From contig JAEZKB010000071.1 in NCBI GenBank assembly GCA_023415605.1, positions 1 to 44,084 on the forward strand: a stretch of DNA of 44,084 bases. The letters run 5' to 3'. The notes beneath the pieces are model-generated. The model had not been told where the DNA came from. It ran no database searches and saw only the letters and a program-made list of their open reading frames with translations. Position 1 is the first letter of the stretch. Each line of letters opens with the position of its first letter. The DNA comes from Pseudomonadota bacterium (lineage in GTDB: Bacteria; Pseudomonadota; Alphaproteobacteria; Rhizobiales; Devosiaceae). A program made the position numbers and the translations under genes. Of the stretch, positions 25,407 to 35,651 are shown in pieces.

Positions 25407-25754
25407 ATGAGCGAAGCCGACAAGCTGCTGCGCAGCGAAAATCGCCGCCTGATCCCCGGCGAAGTCATCACCAAAGCCGGCGAGATCGAACTCAATGCCG
25501 GTGCCGAGCAGGTCACGCTGGAAGTGGCCAACACCGGCGACCGGCCGATCCAGGTCGGCTCCCACTACCATTTCTTCGAGACCAATAACGCGCTGAGCTT
25601 CGATCGGGCCAAGGCGCGCGGCATGCGCCTCGATATTGCCGCAGGCACGGCCGTGCGCTTTGAACCAGGCCAGAAGCGCGAAGTCCGGCTCGTGCCGCTG
25701 TCTGGCAAGCGCGAGGTCTTCGGGTTCCAGCAGAAGGTGATGGGGAAACTCTAG
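25407..25754 (+). CDS. ureB: Urease subunit beta
   Basis: A 115-residue structural subunit with the conserved core GDRPIQVGSHYHFFETNNAL and FDRAKARGMRLDI. The ATG has GAGGAG upstream. It is the last gene of the run that begins at urtA. A hairpin follows it and the next gene is on the other strand, so the structural genes are split from ureC by about 2 kb. Confidence 0.98.
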   Translation: MSEADKLLRSENRRLIPGEVITKAGEIELNAGAEQVTLEVANTGDRPIQVGSHYHFFETNNALSFDRAKARGMRLDIAAGTAVRFEPGQKREVRLVPLSGKREVFGFQQKVMGKL

Positions 25755-25769
25755 CTCCGAACAGGAGCA

Positions 25770-25793
25770 GACCGGACGCTTTCGCATCCGGTC
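25770..25793 (+). terminator. Hairpin after ureB
   Basis: GACCGGA and TCCGGTC pair perfectly, with a short inner GC/GC pairing around TTTC. No T-run follows. It probably marks the 3' end of the urtA-ureB transcript or partly stops it. Confidence 0.5.
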
Positions 25794-25901
25794 CGCACCA
25801 TGGCCAGCACCCAGAAGGTGCGGGCGAGAGCGCCACTCTGCATGATCGCAACGCCTCGTCGCGGCGATGGTTGCGTGAGATTGGCACCCACGGGATTTGC
25901 T

Positions 25902-26285
25902 TTATTGATCATCCACATAGAGCATGGCTGAGCCATCATTGGTGGTCGTGAGGAAGACCACGTCCTCAAGCGCTTCACCATGGACGCGCAGTGCCCGCAT
26001 GGCCTCCCGGTTCTGTGCCACCATGGCCCTGAGAAACTCCAGCGCCCCCCGGCTCGAGGCGATCGCCCGATCGAGCATCGCACCCTGCCGTTTGATGCCG
26101 CCGAGCTGCGACACGCGCGTTACATAAACCCTTTGCGCGTCCGCGAGGTTGTCGAAGTCGTGCGACCGGAAATCGGCCATCCCGATGCCGCGCGCGAGGT
26201 TGGCCACGTCCATCACGTATTGCGCCGATGCTGGCACGGCTAGCAGTGCGAGCAGAACAAGGCACAGGGCGGCGGGACGGAGCAT
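25902..26285 (-). CDS. Small exported protein with C-terminal module (family member D)
   Basis: A 127-residue protein of unknown function lying antisense to the urease genes between ureB and ureC. The signal peptide is at 1-21 (PASA-Q). After a short linker the whole mature chain resembles the shared module: a strand RVYVTRV, helices including FLRAMVAQNREA, and the end DVVFLTTTNDGSAMLY. The only cysteine is in the signal peptide. No strong ribosome-binding site precedes the ATG at 26285, but the longer frame from 26351 spoils the signal peptide. It is divergent from the hypothetical gene at 26366, with only 80 bases between them. Confidence 0.75.
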   Translation of the reverse strand: MLRPAALCLVLLALLAVPASAQYVMDVANLARGIGMADFRSHDFDNLADAQRVYVTRVSQLGGIKRQGAMLDRAIASSRGALEFLRAMVAQNREAMRALRVHGEALEDVVFLTTTNDGSAMLYVDDQ

Positions 26286-26365
26286 GGCTTTGGGGTCCCA
26301 GAAGTTCAGGCTTGCGCTCCGGGCATCTTCAATGCGACTGGCAGCTATCAAATCGGGAAAAGACG

Positions 26366-26761
26366 ATGGCGACCAAGGAAGAAGAGTTCAAGCAGCGTTT
26401 CGCGGCTGTGCTCATGGACCTGCAGGAAAACGGCAGCAAGGACAAGGAAGCCATGTGGCTGCTCGGCAGCCTGGCCTGCGAGATCGCCGAAAAGTCCGGC
26501 AAGCAGACCTGGTCCGAGTTCCGGCGTTCGATGGCGCAGCAGACGTACGCCCAGCTGCTCAGCGACTTCGAGAAGGAAGGCAACCGGCAGTACAAGGAAG
26601 GCGACCGCAAAAAGGCCTATGTCATCCAGGTGTTGGCGATCTCGCTGATCGCTTTCACCCAGGACGACAAGGAAATCCAGGCCGGCGGCATGCTGCTCGA
26701 TCAACTGATCGACACCACGATCCTGGTTTATCGCAATAACCGCGAACCAAAGGCCAACTGA
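26366..26761 (+). CDS. Hypothetical protein in the urease region
   Basis: A 131-residue cytoplasmic protein that I do not recognise. It is charged and mostly helical, beginning MATKEEEFKQRFAAVLMDLQ. Around residues 78-100 it has a lysine-rich helix (EKEGNRQYKEGDRKKAYV) followed by a hydrophobic helix (IQVLAISLIAF). No signal peptide, membrane segment or catalytic motif is visible. The ATG at 26366 was chosen over the frame start at 26228, which would run through the promoter region of the divergent gene. Codon use fits a real gene. It sits between ureB and ureC, but nothing ties it to urease. Confidence 0.65.
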   Translation: MATKEEEFKQRFAAVLMDLQENGSKDKEAMWLLGSLACEIAEKSGKQTWSEFRRSMAQQTYAQLLSDFEKEGNRQYKEGDRKKAYVIQVLAISLIAFTQDDKEIQAGGMLLDQLIDTTILVYRNNREPKAN

Positions 26762-26786
26762 GCTCGCGGATGATCAGCCAGGTGAC

Positions 26787-27617
26787 TCAAGGCGTTGGGA
26801 TCGCCGGCAGCGAGCGCAGATAGGTCACGATGGCCTGCACGTCGTCCGCCTTCATCCTGGCATAGAATGGGAACGCCATCGGGCCGGTGAGCTTGCTGCC
26901 GTCCGGCCGCTCGCCCTTGGTGATCATGGTTGCGATCTGCGCGTCCGTGTAGTCTGCCAGTGCGTAGGGCGTGATATTGGCCGAAACCACCATACCCCAT
27001 GGCCCATGGAACGCATTGCCGCCGGCACCAAGCAGCGTTTCGAACTGAGCAATGCCGCCCTCCATCTTGGTGTGGCAGACGGTGCAGTGCCCGAGGGCAT
27101 TTGAAAGGTAAGCGCCGTACTCGACGGTAACCCCTTCCGGTACGGCGGCGACCGCGGTCACCGGCGGACCATAGGCTGGCGGCAGCGGGACGTTGTAAGC
27201 GGACGCGCCAGGATCGTTCTCCACCGCTGGTACGGTGCGGAGATAGGCCACAATGGACTGCAGGTCGTCGTCGGAGACGGCCTTGTAGACCTCGAACGGC
27301 ATCGGCGGCCCGATCACCGACCCATCCGGGCGAATGCCCTCGCGGATCGCCTTGGCGAGTTGTTCGTCCGTCCAGTCCTTGACGCGGCCGGCCGGAGTAA
27401 TGTTCGCCGCCACCGCGGTGAACTGGTCGTTCTTTTCGACCAGCCGCCCGGCGAGCGCCAGCTCCGCGACAAAGCCCGTCGGCCCGATCGGCGTGTGGCA
27501 TGAACCGCAAGCCATAATCGAATTGACCAAATAGTCTCCGCGCTCGACCGACGCCGCCGCTGCCCCACCGGCAAGACCAAGCGCGCCCAGTAGCACGCCG
27601 ACAACCAAGCTCTTCAA
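26787..27617 (-). CDS. Di-haem cytochrome c
   Basis: A 276-residue exported cytochrome with two CxxCH haem sites, CGSCH and CTVCH, each in its own class-I-like domain with a later methionine ligand candidate (GPPMPFEVY and GPMAFPFY). The two halves are clearly homologous (ANITPAGRVKDWTDEQLAKA, ANITPYALADYTDAQIATM). The best start is a TTG at 27617, which has GGGAGG five bases upstream and opens directly into a signal peptide (KSLVVGVLLGALGLAGG). The longer ATG frame from 27719 lacks this. The protein resembles the cytochrome subunits of membrane-bound alcohol, aldehyde or gluconate dehydrogenases, but no partner gene is near. Confidence 0.88.
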   Translation of the reverse strand: MKSLVVGVLLGALGLAGGAAAASVERGDYLVNSIMACGSCHTPIGPTGFVAELALAGRLVEKNDQFTAVAANITPAGRVKDWTDEQLAKAIREGIRPDGSVIGPPMPFEVYKAVSDDDLQSIVAYLRTVPAVENDPGASAYNVPLPPAYGPPVTAVAAVPEGVTVEYGAYLSNALGHCTVCHTKMEGGIAQFETLLGAGGNAFHGPWGMVVSANITPYALADYTDAQIATMITKGERPDGSKLTGPMAFPFYARMKADDVQAIVTYLRSLPAIPTP

Positions 27618-27799
27618 ATCAGCCTCCCAAAGCTGCACGACAGTGGGAGCGCTAGGACTGACTGCCACCGCGGCAAATTTGAATTTCCTGCTCATATATG
27701 CCGCTATGTGAAGCTGCATGAATCTGCGCCATTTCGCTGGACAGCCTCAAAATTAGGCGATTGAAATAGGGCAGATACGCTCACCGAAAAGAGTCCCCG

Positions 27800-29509
<1,710 letters not shown>

Positions 29510-29584
29510 GCCGCTGATCACTTCTCGGTCAGTCGCGTTGAACTGACCGGCGCCGCTCCGCATAGTCACCTCCTCGCGGAGGGG

Positions 29585-30709
29585 ATGGTGGCGGACAAGA
29601 TCACGCGGCACGCCAATGTGCGCGACCTCGAAATCGACGCGGCGATGCGCACGGCGGACCGCTTTGCCAGGCTGGGCAAGATCGACAAGGCCGCGCCGAT
29701 CTATCAGCGCATCCTGGACCGCAACCCGAACCATCCGGGCGCGCAAGCCAAGCTCGCCGAGTTGGCGTTTGCCACGAACGCCTTCGACATCGCCGCTGGC
29801 CTGGCGCAACGCGCACTGACGCGCGACCCGCACGGACCCTACGCGCTCGGCGCGGCGCTCCTGTTGGGCCAGACCATGCAGGTGCTGCGCCGGCCCAAGG
29901 ATGCGGCGGCGGCCTACCGGCGGGCGGTGGCGCTGGACTCGGCCAACGCCGACGCGCATGTCGGACTGGGCATCGCTCTGGTCGACTTGGGGGAGCGCGA
30001 GCAGGCATTGACCAGCTTCACGACCGCCATTGAACTTGCCCCGAACAATGCCCGAGCCGCCCATATGCTCGCCGCGCTCGGGGGCACCGGTGCCAACAAC
30101 ACCTTCGTGCGTGATCTGTTCGACGATTATGCCGGCTATTTCGAGCATCACCTGACCACTCGCCTCGGCTACCGGCTTCCCGACGACATGCGCGAAGTCG
30201 TTGAGGCGTTCGCCCCTGGCCGCCGCTTCGGCACCGCGCTTGATCTCGGCTGCGGCACCGGCCTCGTCGCCGACCGCTTTGCCGGCCTCTACGACGTCAT
30301 GGATGGCGTGGATCTGTCACCGAAAATGATCGACGCGGCGCGGAGCAAGAGCCGCTACCGGACCCTCTTCGCCGCCGACATTGCCGACTTCCTGCACACC
30401 CGGCACGGCCCGTACGATCTGGTGATAGCCGCGGACACGGCCATCTACATCGGCGACCTTACCGCGCTCTTTACCGGACTGGCTCAATCGATGCCTACCA
30501 GTGGGCTTTTCGCTCTATCTGTCGAACTGCTGCCCGGAGACGGCTTCGCAATCCAAGCCAGCGCCCGATACGCCCATAGCAAGCCTTACATAGAGCAGTC
30601 CGCAAAGGCCCATGGCTTCGCCCTTTCGGGCTTCACCGACGTTCCCATTCGTCTCGAGAACGGCATCCCGATCCCCGGGAGCATTGCCCTGATGTCGCGG
30701 CAAGGCTGA
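29585..30709 (+). CDS. TPR-repeat class I SAM methyltransferase
   Basis: A 374-residue fusion. Residues 15-165 hold about four tetratricopeptide repeats (KAAPIYQRILDRNPNHPGAQ, then AAAYRRAVALDSANADAHVG and ALTSFTTAIELAPNNARAAH). Residues 220-370 form a class I methyltransferase with motif I LDLGCGTGLVADRFAG, an acidic strand end (DGVDLSPKMI) and DLVIAADTAIYIG. The linker FDDYAGYFEHHLTTRLGYR is typical of this family, whose substrates are largely unknown. It sits 75 bases after ureC but has no known role in urease. The GGAGGGG lies directly against the ATG, so a GTG three bases on is an alternative start. Confidence 0.87.
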   Translation: MVADKITRHANVRDLEIDAAMRTADRFARLGKIDKAAPIYQRILDRNPNHPGAQAKLAELAFATNAFDIAAGLAQRALTRDPHGPYALGAALLLGQTMQVLRRPKDAAAAYRRAVALDSANADAHVGLGIALVDLGEREQALTSFTTAIELAPNNARAAHMLAALGGTGANNTFVRDLFDDYAGYFEHHLTTRLGYRLPDDMREVVEAFAPGRRFGTALDLGCGTGLVADRFAGLYDVMDGVDLSPKMIDAARSKSRYRTLFAADIADFLHTRHGPYDLVIAADTAIYIGDLTALFTGLAQSMPTSGLFALSVELLPGDGFAIQASARYAHSKPYIEQSAKAHGFALSGFTDVPIRLENGIPIPGSIALMSRQG

Positions 30710-30778
30710 CTCACTGGCTACCCGTCGCGACGCGGGGTATCGTCTGAGTCGGACCCAAGCGTCGCCAACGGAGATCAG

Positions 30779-31150
30779 ATGATGAGAACCGCCGCCGCCT
30801 GCCTCACCCTTCTCGCCCTCGCCACGCCCGCTTCGGCGCAAACGACCAGTTTTATGCTCGGGCTCTCGATCGCCGGAGACGCTGAGCGCAAGCTCGTGCG
30901 GTACGACTGCGATGGCGCCGAGAGCTTCGATGTCGAATACATCAACGCCGCGCCTAACTTCCTCGCGTTCGTGCCGCATGACGGTCAGACGTACCTGATG
31001 AGCTCGGTGATCGCCGCCTCCGGCGCCCGCTACGCCGCAGCGAACCTCGTCTGGTGGAGCAAAGGCACGGACGCCGAGCTCTACGACCTCAGCCAGGGTG
31101 AGGACGCCGCGCCCATCCTCACTTGCGCCGAGCACATCCAGACCCCCTAG
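30779..31150 (+). CDS. MliC/PliC-type inhibitor of C-type lysozyme
   Basis: A 123-residue exported protein with a signal peptide at 1-20 (PASA-Q) and no lipobox, so it is more like periplasmic PliC than lipoprotein MliC. The family signature is clear: VRYDCDGAESFDVEYINAAP, then SGARYAAANLVWWSKGTDAE, with a cysteine pair at C44 and C116. Such proteins protect peptidoglycan from host or environmental lysozyme. Two adjacent ATGs (30779, 30782) are possible; GGAG lies five bases before the first. Confidence 0.82.
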   Translation: MMRTAAACLTLLALATPASAQTTSFMLGLSIAGDAERKLVRYDCDGAESFDVEYINAAPNFLAFVPHDGQTYLMSSVIAASGARYAAANLVWWSKGTDAELYDLSQGEDAAPILTCAEHIQTP

Positions 31151-31158
31151 GAGCGCCG

Positions 31159-31743
31159 TTGGAGCCGAGCGTCAGCGAACTCTTTCCGCATGTGCGGATC
31201 GTCATGGGCATGGTGGTGGGTCTCGGCATCACCCGCTTGCTCATGGGCTATGCAGGCCTGATCCAGCATCCCAAGCGGGCGAAGCTCTCGCTGATCCATC
31301 TGCTCTGGGGCCTCTCGATCCTGGTCGAGCTGGTGCTGTTCTGGTGGTGGGAGTTCGAACTCTACGGCGTCCAGCACTGGAATTTCGGGCTCTTCGCCTT
31401 CCTCATCGGCTATGCCATCACGCTGTTCCTGCTCGCTGCGCTGATCTTCCCTGATAAGATCGACGACTACGATGGTTACGAGGACTTCTTCCTCAAGCGC
31501 CGACACTGGTTCTTCGGCATTTTCGGCCTCACCTTCGTGCTCGACATCCTCGACACTCTGGTCAAGGGCGAACCTTACTTCGACACCCTCGGCATCGGTT
31601 ACCTGATCCAGGTGCCCATCGGCGTCGCCCTCTGCATCATCGCCGTCCGCACCGCGGACCGGCGCTACCATCTCGGACTCGTGCTCACCCACCTGGTCTA
31701 TCAGCTGCTGTGGATCGCGCTGCTCTTTAACGTCCGCGTCTGA
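31159..31743 (+). CDS. Integral membrane protein of unknown function
   Basis: A 194-residue protein with about five to six membrane spans (GMVVGLGITRLLMGYAGLIQ, LIHLLWGLSILVELVLFWWW, FLIGYAITLFLLAALIF, and others) joined by acidic loops. The start is a TTG at 31159 with AGGAG upstream (N-terminus MEPSVSELFPHVRIVMGMVV); the ATG frame from 31123 would overlap the lysozyme inhibitor gene. I do not recognise a named family. It lies 8 bases after the inhibitor gene and 56 before ureE, so it may be co-transcribed with both. Confidence 0.72.
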   Translation: MEPSVSELFPHVRIVMGMVVGLGITRLLMGYAGLIQHPKRAKLSLIHLLWGLSILVELVLFWWWEFELYGVQHWNFGLFAFLIGYAITLFLLAALIFPDKIDDYDGYEDFFLKRRHWFFGIFGLTFVLDILDTLVKGEPYFDTLGIGYLIQVPIGVALCIIAVRTADRRYHLGLVLTHLVYQLLWIALLFNVRV

Positions 31744-31799
31744 GCCGCTAAGGTGGCCCGAAGGTTGGGAAGCCTCGCAGTATCGAGTAGTGTCTACCA

Positions 31800-32273
31800 A
31801 TGGGTGAAACGCTCCGCGCCGTCGCTTATGTCCCTCCCGGGACTGCGGCCGGTTTTGATCATGTCGTGCTCAGCCACGATGAGCGCCGCGTGCGCCGTCG
31901 CCTGATCCGGCTCTCCAAGGGCGACGAGGTCCTCGTCGATTTCCCGAACCCGCTTACCCTCGACCACCACGGCTTCCTGAAGCTGGCAGACGGCCGCCAT
32001 GTCGAAATTGTCGCCGCCGATGAACAGCTCTACGAAATCCGCGGCCGCGACGCCGCTCATCTCATGGAACTCGCCTGGCATATCGGCAACCGCCACACCA
32101 AGGCGCAGATTGTCGACGGCGAGCGGATCCTCATCCTCCGCGACCACGTGCTGCGCGACATGCTGCGTGGGCTGGGCGCAAAGGTCACTGACATCGTCGA
32201 ACCCTTCTCGCCTATGGACGGCGCTTATGCGCACGATCACGGCAGCCAGGGCCACGCGCTGCTCAACCGATGA
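31800..32273 (+). CDS. ureE: Urease accessory protein UreE (nickel chaperone)
   Basis: A 157-residue UreE that delivers nickel to the UreDFG-apourease complex. The peptide-binding N-domain is followed by the metal-binding fold with LAWHIGNRHTKAQI and ILILRDHVLRDMLRGLGAKV. The histidine at GNRH is the dimer-interface nickel ligand. The C-terminal tail has only three histidines (YAHDHGSQGHALLNR), not the long poly-His tail of Klebsiella UreE, so storage capacity is low. It overlaps ureF by four bases. Confidence 0.95.
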   Translation: MGETLRAVAYVPPGTAAGFDHVVLSHDERRVRRRLIRLSKGDEVLVDFPNPLTLDHHGFLKLADGRHVEIVAADEQLYEIRGRDAAHLMELAWHIGNRHTKAQIVDGERILILRDHVLRDMLRGLGAKVTDIVEPFSPMDGAYAHDHGSQGHALLNR

Positions 32274-32917
32274 CCGAGCCCGCCGCGCTGCAAAAACTGC
32301 TGACCTGGCTGTCGCCAGCCTTCCCGGTGGGCGCCTTTGCCTGGTCCGCCGGACTTGAATCGGCGATTGCAGATGGAACGCTAAGCGACTCTGCCGCCTT
32401 GCAGAACTGGCTCGAAGGCGTACTCACCCATGGTGGCCTGAAGACGGACGCCATCCTCGTTGCACATGCCTGGCGTGGCGAACCGGACCTTCAGGACCTC
32501 ACCGATCTCGCGATCGCGCTTACCCCAGCCCGCGAGCGGCTCGCCGAAGCCACCATCACTGGCGACAACTTTGCCATCGCGGCCAAAGCCTGGCAGGTAG
32601 AGTTGGCCCTGCCGCAGCCCTGCCCATACCCGATCGCCGTCGGCGCCACCGCCCACTCCCACAATATTGGTCTCGAGGACACAATCCTCGCCTACCTCAC
32701 CGCTGCGGTGCATTCGCAAATCTCGGTCGCCGTGCGCCTCGTGCCGCTCGGTCAGACCGACGGTCTCCGCGTCATGGCGGCGCTGGAGCCGCGCGTCGCG
32801 GCGCTGGCCAAAATTGCGGCAACGGCCACCCTTGCCGATCTCGGCTCGATCGCCTACGCCACCGACATTGCCCAGATGCGGCATGAAACGCTCGAACCGA
32901 GAATCTTCCGGTCATGA
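32270..32917 (+). CDS. ureF: Urease accessory protein UreF
   Basis: A 215-residue helical UreF, which gates nickel transfer and controls UreG GTPase activity. Its conserved N-terminal region reads LTWLSPAFPVGAFAWSAGLE. The C-terminus MRHETLEPRIFRS is also typical. The start overlaps the ureE stop (ATGA) and the stop overlaps the start of the DUF3995-like gene in the same way. Confidence 0.95.
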   Translation: MTEPAALQKLLTWLSPAFPVGAFAWSAGLESAIADGTLSDSAALQNWLEGVLTHGGLKTDAILVAHAWRGEPDLQDLTDLAIALTPARERLAEATITGDNFAIAAKAWQVELALPQPCPYPIAVGATAHSHNIGLEDTILAYLTAAVHSQISVAVRLVPLGQTDGLRVMAALEPRVAALAKIAATATLADLGSIAYATDIAQMRHETLEPRIFRS

Positions 32918-33338
32918 CCACCGCCGCCGCCTCCATCCTGTTCCTGGCTTTGCTGATCGTCGCCATCGCCTATTTCCTCTGGGCCATCGGCAGCACCTAT
33001 CCGATCCGGGACCCGGCGCTGGTCGCCCACGCTATTGATGGCCGTCCTGGCGTCGAGCGCCTGTCACGCGCAGGCGCCTTCGGCATCGCGGTCTTCGCGC
33101 TGGTCGCGGCGGGCATTGGCTCAGCGCTCGGGGACAAGGAGTCGGGCGGCATGCTGCTGACCTTGGCTGGCGTGGTGATGGCGCTGCTTTTCGCCGCCCG
33201 CGGCGTGCTGGGGTACACGCCCGGCTGGCGCGCCAGCCATCCCATCGAACCCTTCGCCACGCTGGACAAGCGCTACTATTCGCCGCTTTGCCTGGTCGTC
33301 GCCGCCTGTTTCACCATCCTGGTCATCGCGAGGCTCAC

Positions 33339-33342
<4 letters not shown>
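32914..33342 (+). CDS. DUF3995-like membrane protein between ureF and ureG
   Basis: A 142-residue protein with four membrane spans: ILFLALLIVAIAYFLWAIG, AGAFGIAVFALVAAGIG, MLLTLAGVVMALLFAARGVL and PLCLVVAACFTILVIARL. The loop FATLDKRYYSPLCL and the early WAIGSTYP resemble DUF3995 proteins; that family call is from memory. It overlaps ureF and ureG by four bases each, so it is translated as part of the urease accessory operon. A role in nickel, urea or ammonia handling is possible but not shown. Confidence 0.78.
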
Positions 33343-33974
<632 letters not shown>

Positions 33975-33975
33975 C

Positions 33976-34347
33976 TCAGCTTTTGGGGCGTGAGAACACG
34001 TTGACGGCGTTGCCGTCCGGGTCGCGCAGCAGCATTGAGCGGTTCCCCCAAGGCATATCCGCCGGCTCCATCACGATCTCGACCGCGGCATCGAGTTGAT
34101 CCCGCGCCGCATCGACATCGGCGACCTCAAACTCCACGATGGCGCCTTTGTTGGCTCCGGCGCTGACAATACCGGCGTTGAATTGCCGGATCAGTTTCTC
34201 GTCCGAGATGGCTAGTTGCACCGCGCCGAAGCTGAGAGCCGCAAAGACGGGTGCCGGGCGCACTGCCGTCCTGCCGGTCAGACGCTCGTAGAATCGGGCG
34301 AGCCGGTCAACATCGCAGGTGGCGATGCGGATTGAAGCGAACTGCAT
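33976..34347 (-). CDS. VOC-family (glyoxalase/bleomycin-resistance-like) protein
   Basis: A 123-residue vicinal-oxygen-chelate protein with two beta-alpha-beta-beta-beta halves: ASIRIATCDVDRLARFYERL at the start and WGNRSMLLRDPDGNAVNVFS at the end, the usual DPDGN motif. Members bind metals or sequester small toxic molecules; the substrate is unknown. AAGGAGA lies about seven bases upstream of the ATG. It is convergent with ureG, only one base apart. Confidence 0.88.
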   Translation of the reverse strand: MQFASIRIATCDVDRLARFYERLTGRTAVRPAPVFAALSFGAVQLAISDEKLIRQFNAGIVSAGANKGAIVEFEVADVDAARDQLDAAVEIVMEPADMPWGNRSMLLRDPDGNAVNVFSRPKS

Positions 34348-34417
34348 GGAAGGTCTCCTTTTTTCGAGCCCCCTCCGTATGCGCTGCGCTGACCGGAAAC
34401 TGGCAGCAGCGGAAACG

Positions 34418-34445
34418 GAAAACGCCGAGCGGTTGCCGCCCGGCG
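34418..34445 (-). terminator. Rho-independent terminator after family member E
   Basis: On the minus strand CGCCGGGCGG pairs with CCGCTCGGCG (10 bp with one G-U wobble, CAA loop), followed by TTTTCCGTTTCC. It lies 22 bases after the stop of the exported protein gene ending at 34467, and should separate it from the VOC gene downstream. Confidence 0.72.
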
Positions 34446-34466
34446 CTCCGTCACCATGACATCACC

Positions 34467-34886
34467 CTAGTATGTGAACAGCTCAGGCTTGCCGTTGGGG
34501 TCGGCGACCGCGATCACCTTGTTGACGTCGATCTTGTTGGCGTCGAACCACGCCTTGAGCCCAGCATCTGCCCGGATTGCATCCCGGAACTTGCCCAGCT
34601 GCGTCGACTTCGCCGTTTCGGCGCTGGCGATCTTCTGCAGGTCCGCGCCGGAATAGACGCTGCGGGTGTCGAACACCTTCACCGACGAAGCCTTGTCGAG
34701 GAAGTTGAGATCGCCTTGCGTCCACGAGCCGATCATGCCGGTGAGATTGCTGGCTGGCACCGCCTCTGACTTCATCCCGACCACCACCGTGGCACTATCG
34801 GCCGTAGCGGCCATAGCCTGGGCAAGCGGGTTGAAGGCGATCACAGCGAGCAGCAGGGCTGCCGATACATTGCGCATCGGGATCAT
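34467..34886 (-). CDS. Small exported protein with C-terminal module (family member E)
   Basis: A 139-residue protein of unknown function with a signal peptide (about 1-26, AMAA-T). Residues 30-60 are a variable region with a tryptophan (MIGSWTQGDLNFL). Residues 68-139 match the shared module: a strand SVKVFDTRSV, helices ending KFRDAIRADAGL, and the closing KVIAVADPNGKPELFTY. The start at 34886 has GGAG six bases upstream; a further ATG at 34898 has none. It is monocistronic, with its own terminator. I know of no function. Confidence 0.8.
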   Translation of the reverse strand: MIPMRNVSAALLLAVIAFNPLAQAMAATADSATVVVGMKSEAVPASNLTGMIGSWTQGDLNFLDKASSVKVFDTRSVYSGADLQKIASAETAKSTQLGKFRDAIRADAGLKAWFDANKIDVNKVIAVADPNGKPELFTY

Positions 34887-35042
34887 TTCAGTCTCCATAC
34901 GATACAGATGATTTGGCCGCAGGATTTGCGAGCGGTCATCGGCGTGACATCGCGTCGACGGGTGGGATTTCGCTCCCGCTCTCCGGCGGATTTGGGGAGG
35001 GTACAGGGAATGATTTCGGCGCGATCCGCGCAGATTTACGTC

Positions 35043-35061
35043 ATTTGGAAATGAACCAAAT
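35043..35061. promoter_or_regulatory. ATTTGG-N7-CCAAAT inverted repeat before the GNAT gene
   Basis: A perfect 6-bp inverted repeat in an AT-rich patch ends 34 bases upstream of the acetyltransferase start. Its place suggests an operator or core promoter element; the regulator is unknown. Confidence 0.35.
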
Positions 35062-35094
35062 ATGGACGCTTGGTAACGAATTTAATGTCGGGAC

Positions 35095-35571
35095 TTGAAT
35101 GACTTGACGAAGCCGCACCTGCTCATGCGCCGCTCTCTGACAACGCCCTTCCCCGCGCCAAAATGGCCGGATGGCATTGTTCTCGCTTCATTCGAAGAGC
35201 GACACGCTTTGGCCGCTCACAAGCTGCTGACTGAAGCCTATGCAAGCGGCGGAGGCGGCGTGCCGTCCCGCTTCGTCGATTGGTGGACGTCAGTCAGCAC
35301 CGATGAGGAATTCGACCCAGCCTTGTGCTTTGTCGCCTTGGATGCATCCGGTGAGATGGCGGGCTTCGCCCTCTGCTGGACCTCGAGCTTCGTCAAGGAC
35401 ATCGCCGTGGCGAAAACGCACCGGCGAAAGGGCATCGGCCAGGCGCTGCTTCTGACCGCTTTCGCCGCCCTCAAGGCGCGCGGTCACGAGCAGGTTGGGC
35501 TAAAAGTCGAACTGGATAACCCGAGCGGCGCCCAACGGCTCTACGAGAGCCTGGGGTTTGTGATCGGGTAG
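35095..35571 (+). CDS. GNAT-family N-acetyltransferase
   Basis: A 158-residue acetyl-CoA-dependent acyltransferase. The acetyl-CoA loop RRKGIGQALL follows the strand FVKDIAVAKTH, and the C-terminal NPSGAQRLYESLGFV is the usual GNAT end. The acceptor is unknown. The start is uncertain: a TTG at 35095 with a weak GGGA upstream, or an ATG at 35125 with no better site. It is convergent with glgX across a strong hairpin. Confidence 0.82.
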   Translation: MNDLTKPHLLMRRSLTTPFPAPKWPDGIVLASFEERHALAAHKLLTEAYASGGGGVPSRFVDWWTSVSTDEEFDPALCFVALDASGEMAGFALCWTSSFVKDIAVAKTHRRKGIGQALLLTAFAALKARGHEQVGLKVELDNPSGAQRLYESLGFVIG

Positions 35572-35590
35572 CTCGCTTAGCCCAAAGTCA

Positions 35591-35622
35591 GGTCTCCCTC
35601 CGGCCTTACGGGGAGGGAGACC
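35591..35622. terminator. Bidirectional terminator hairpin between GNAT gene and glgX
   Basis: GGTCTCCCTCC and GGAGGGAGACC pair perfectly over 11 bp around a 10-base loop. A second small inverted repeat, CCATGC-AAG-GCATGG (35622-35636), follows. The place between two convergent stops fits a shared terminator, though T-runs are absent. Confidence 0.6.
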
Positions 35623-35651
35623 ATGCAAGGCATGGTGGGTGGCTGAGCCCC

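Noticed and set aside
34913..35098. Small 61-codon plus-strand frame
   Set aside because: No ribosome-binding site or motif; it occupies the promoter regions of the exported protein and the acetyltransferase.
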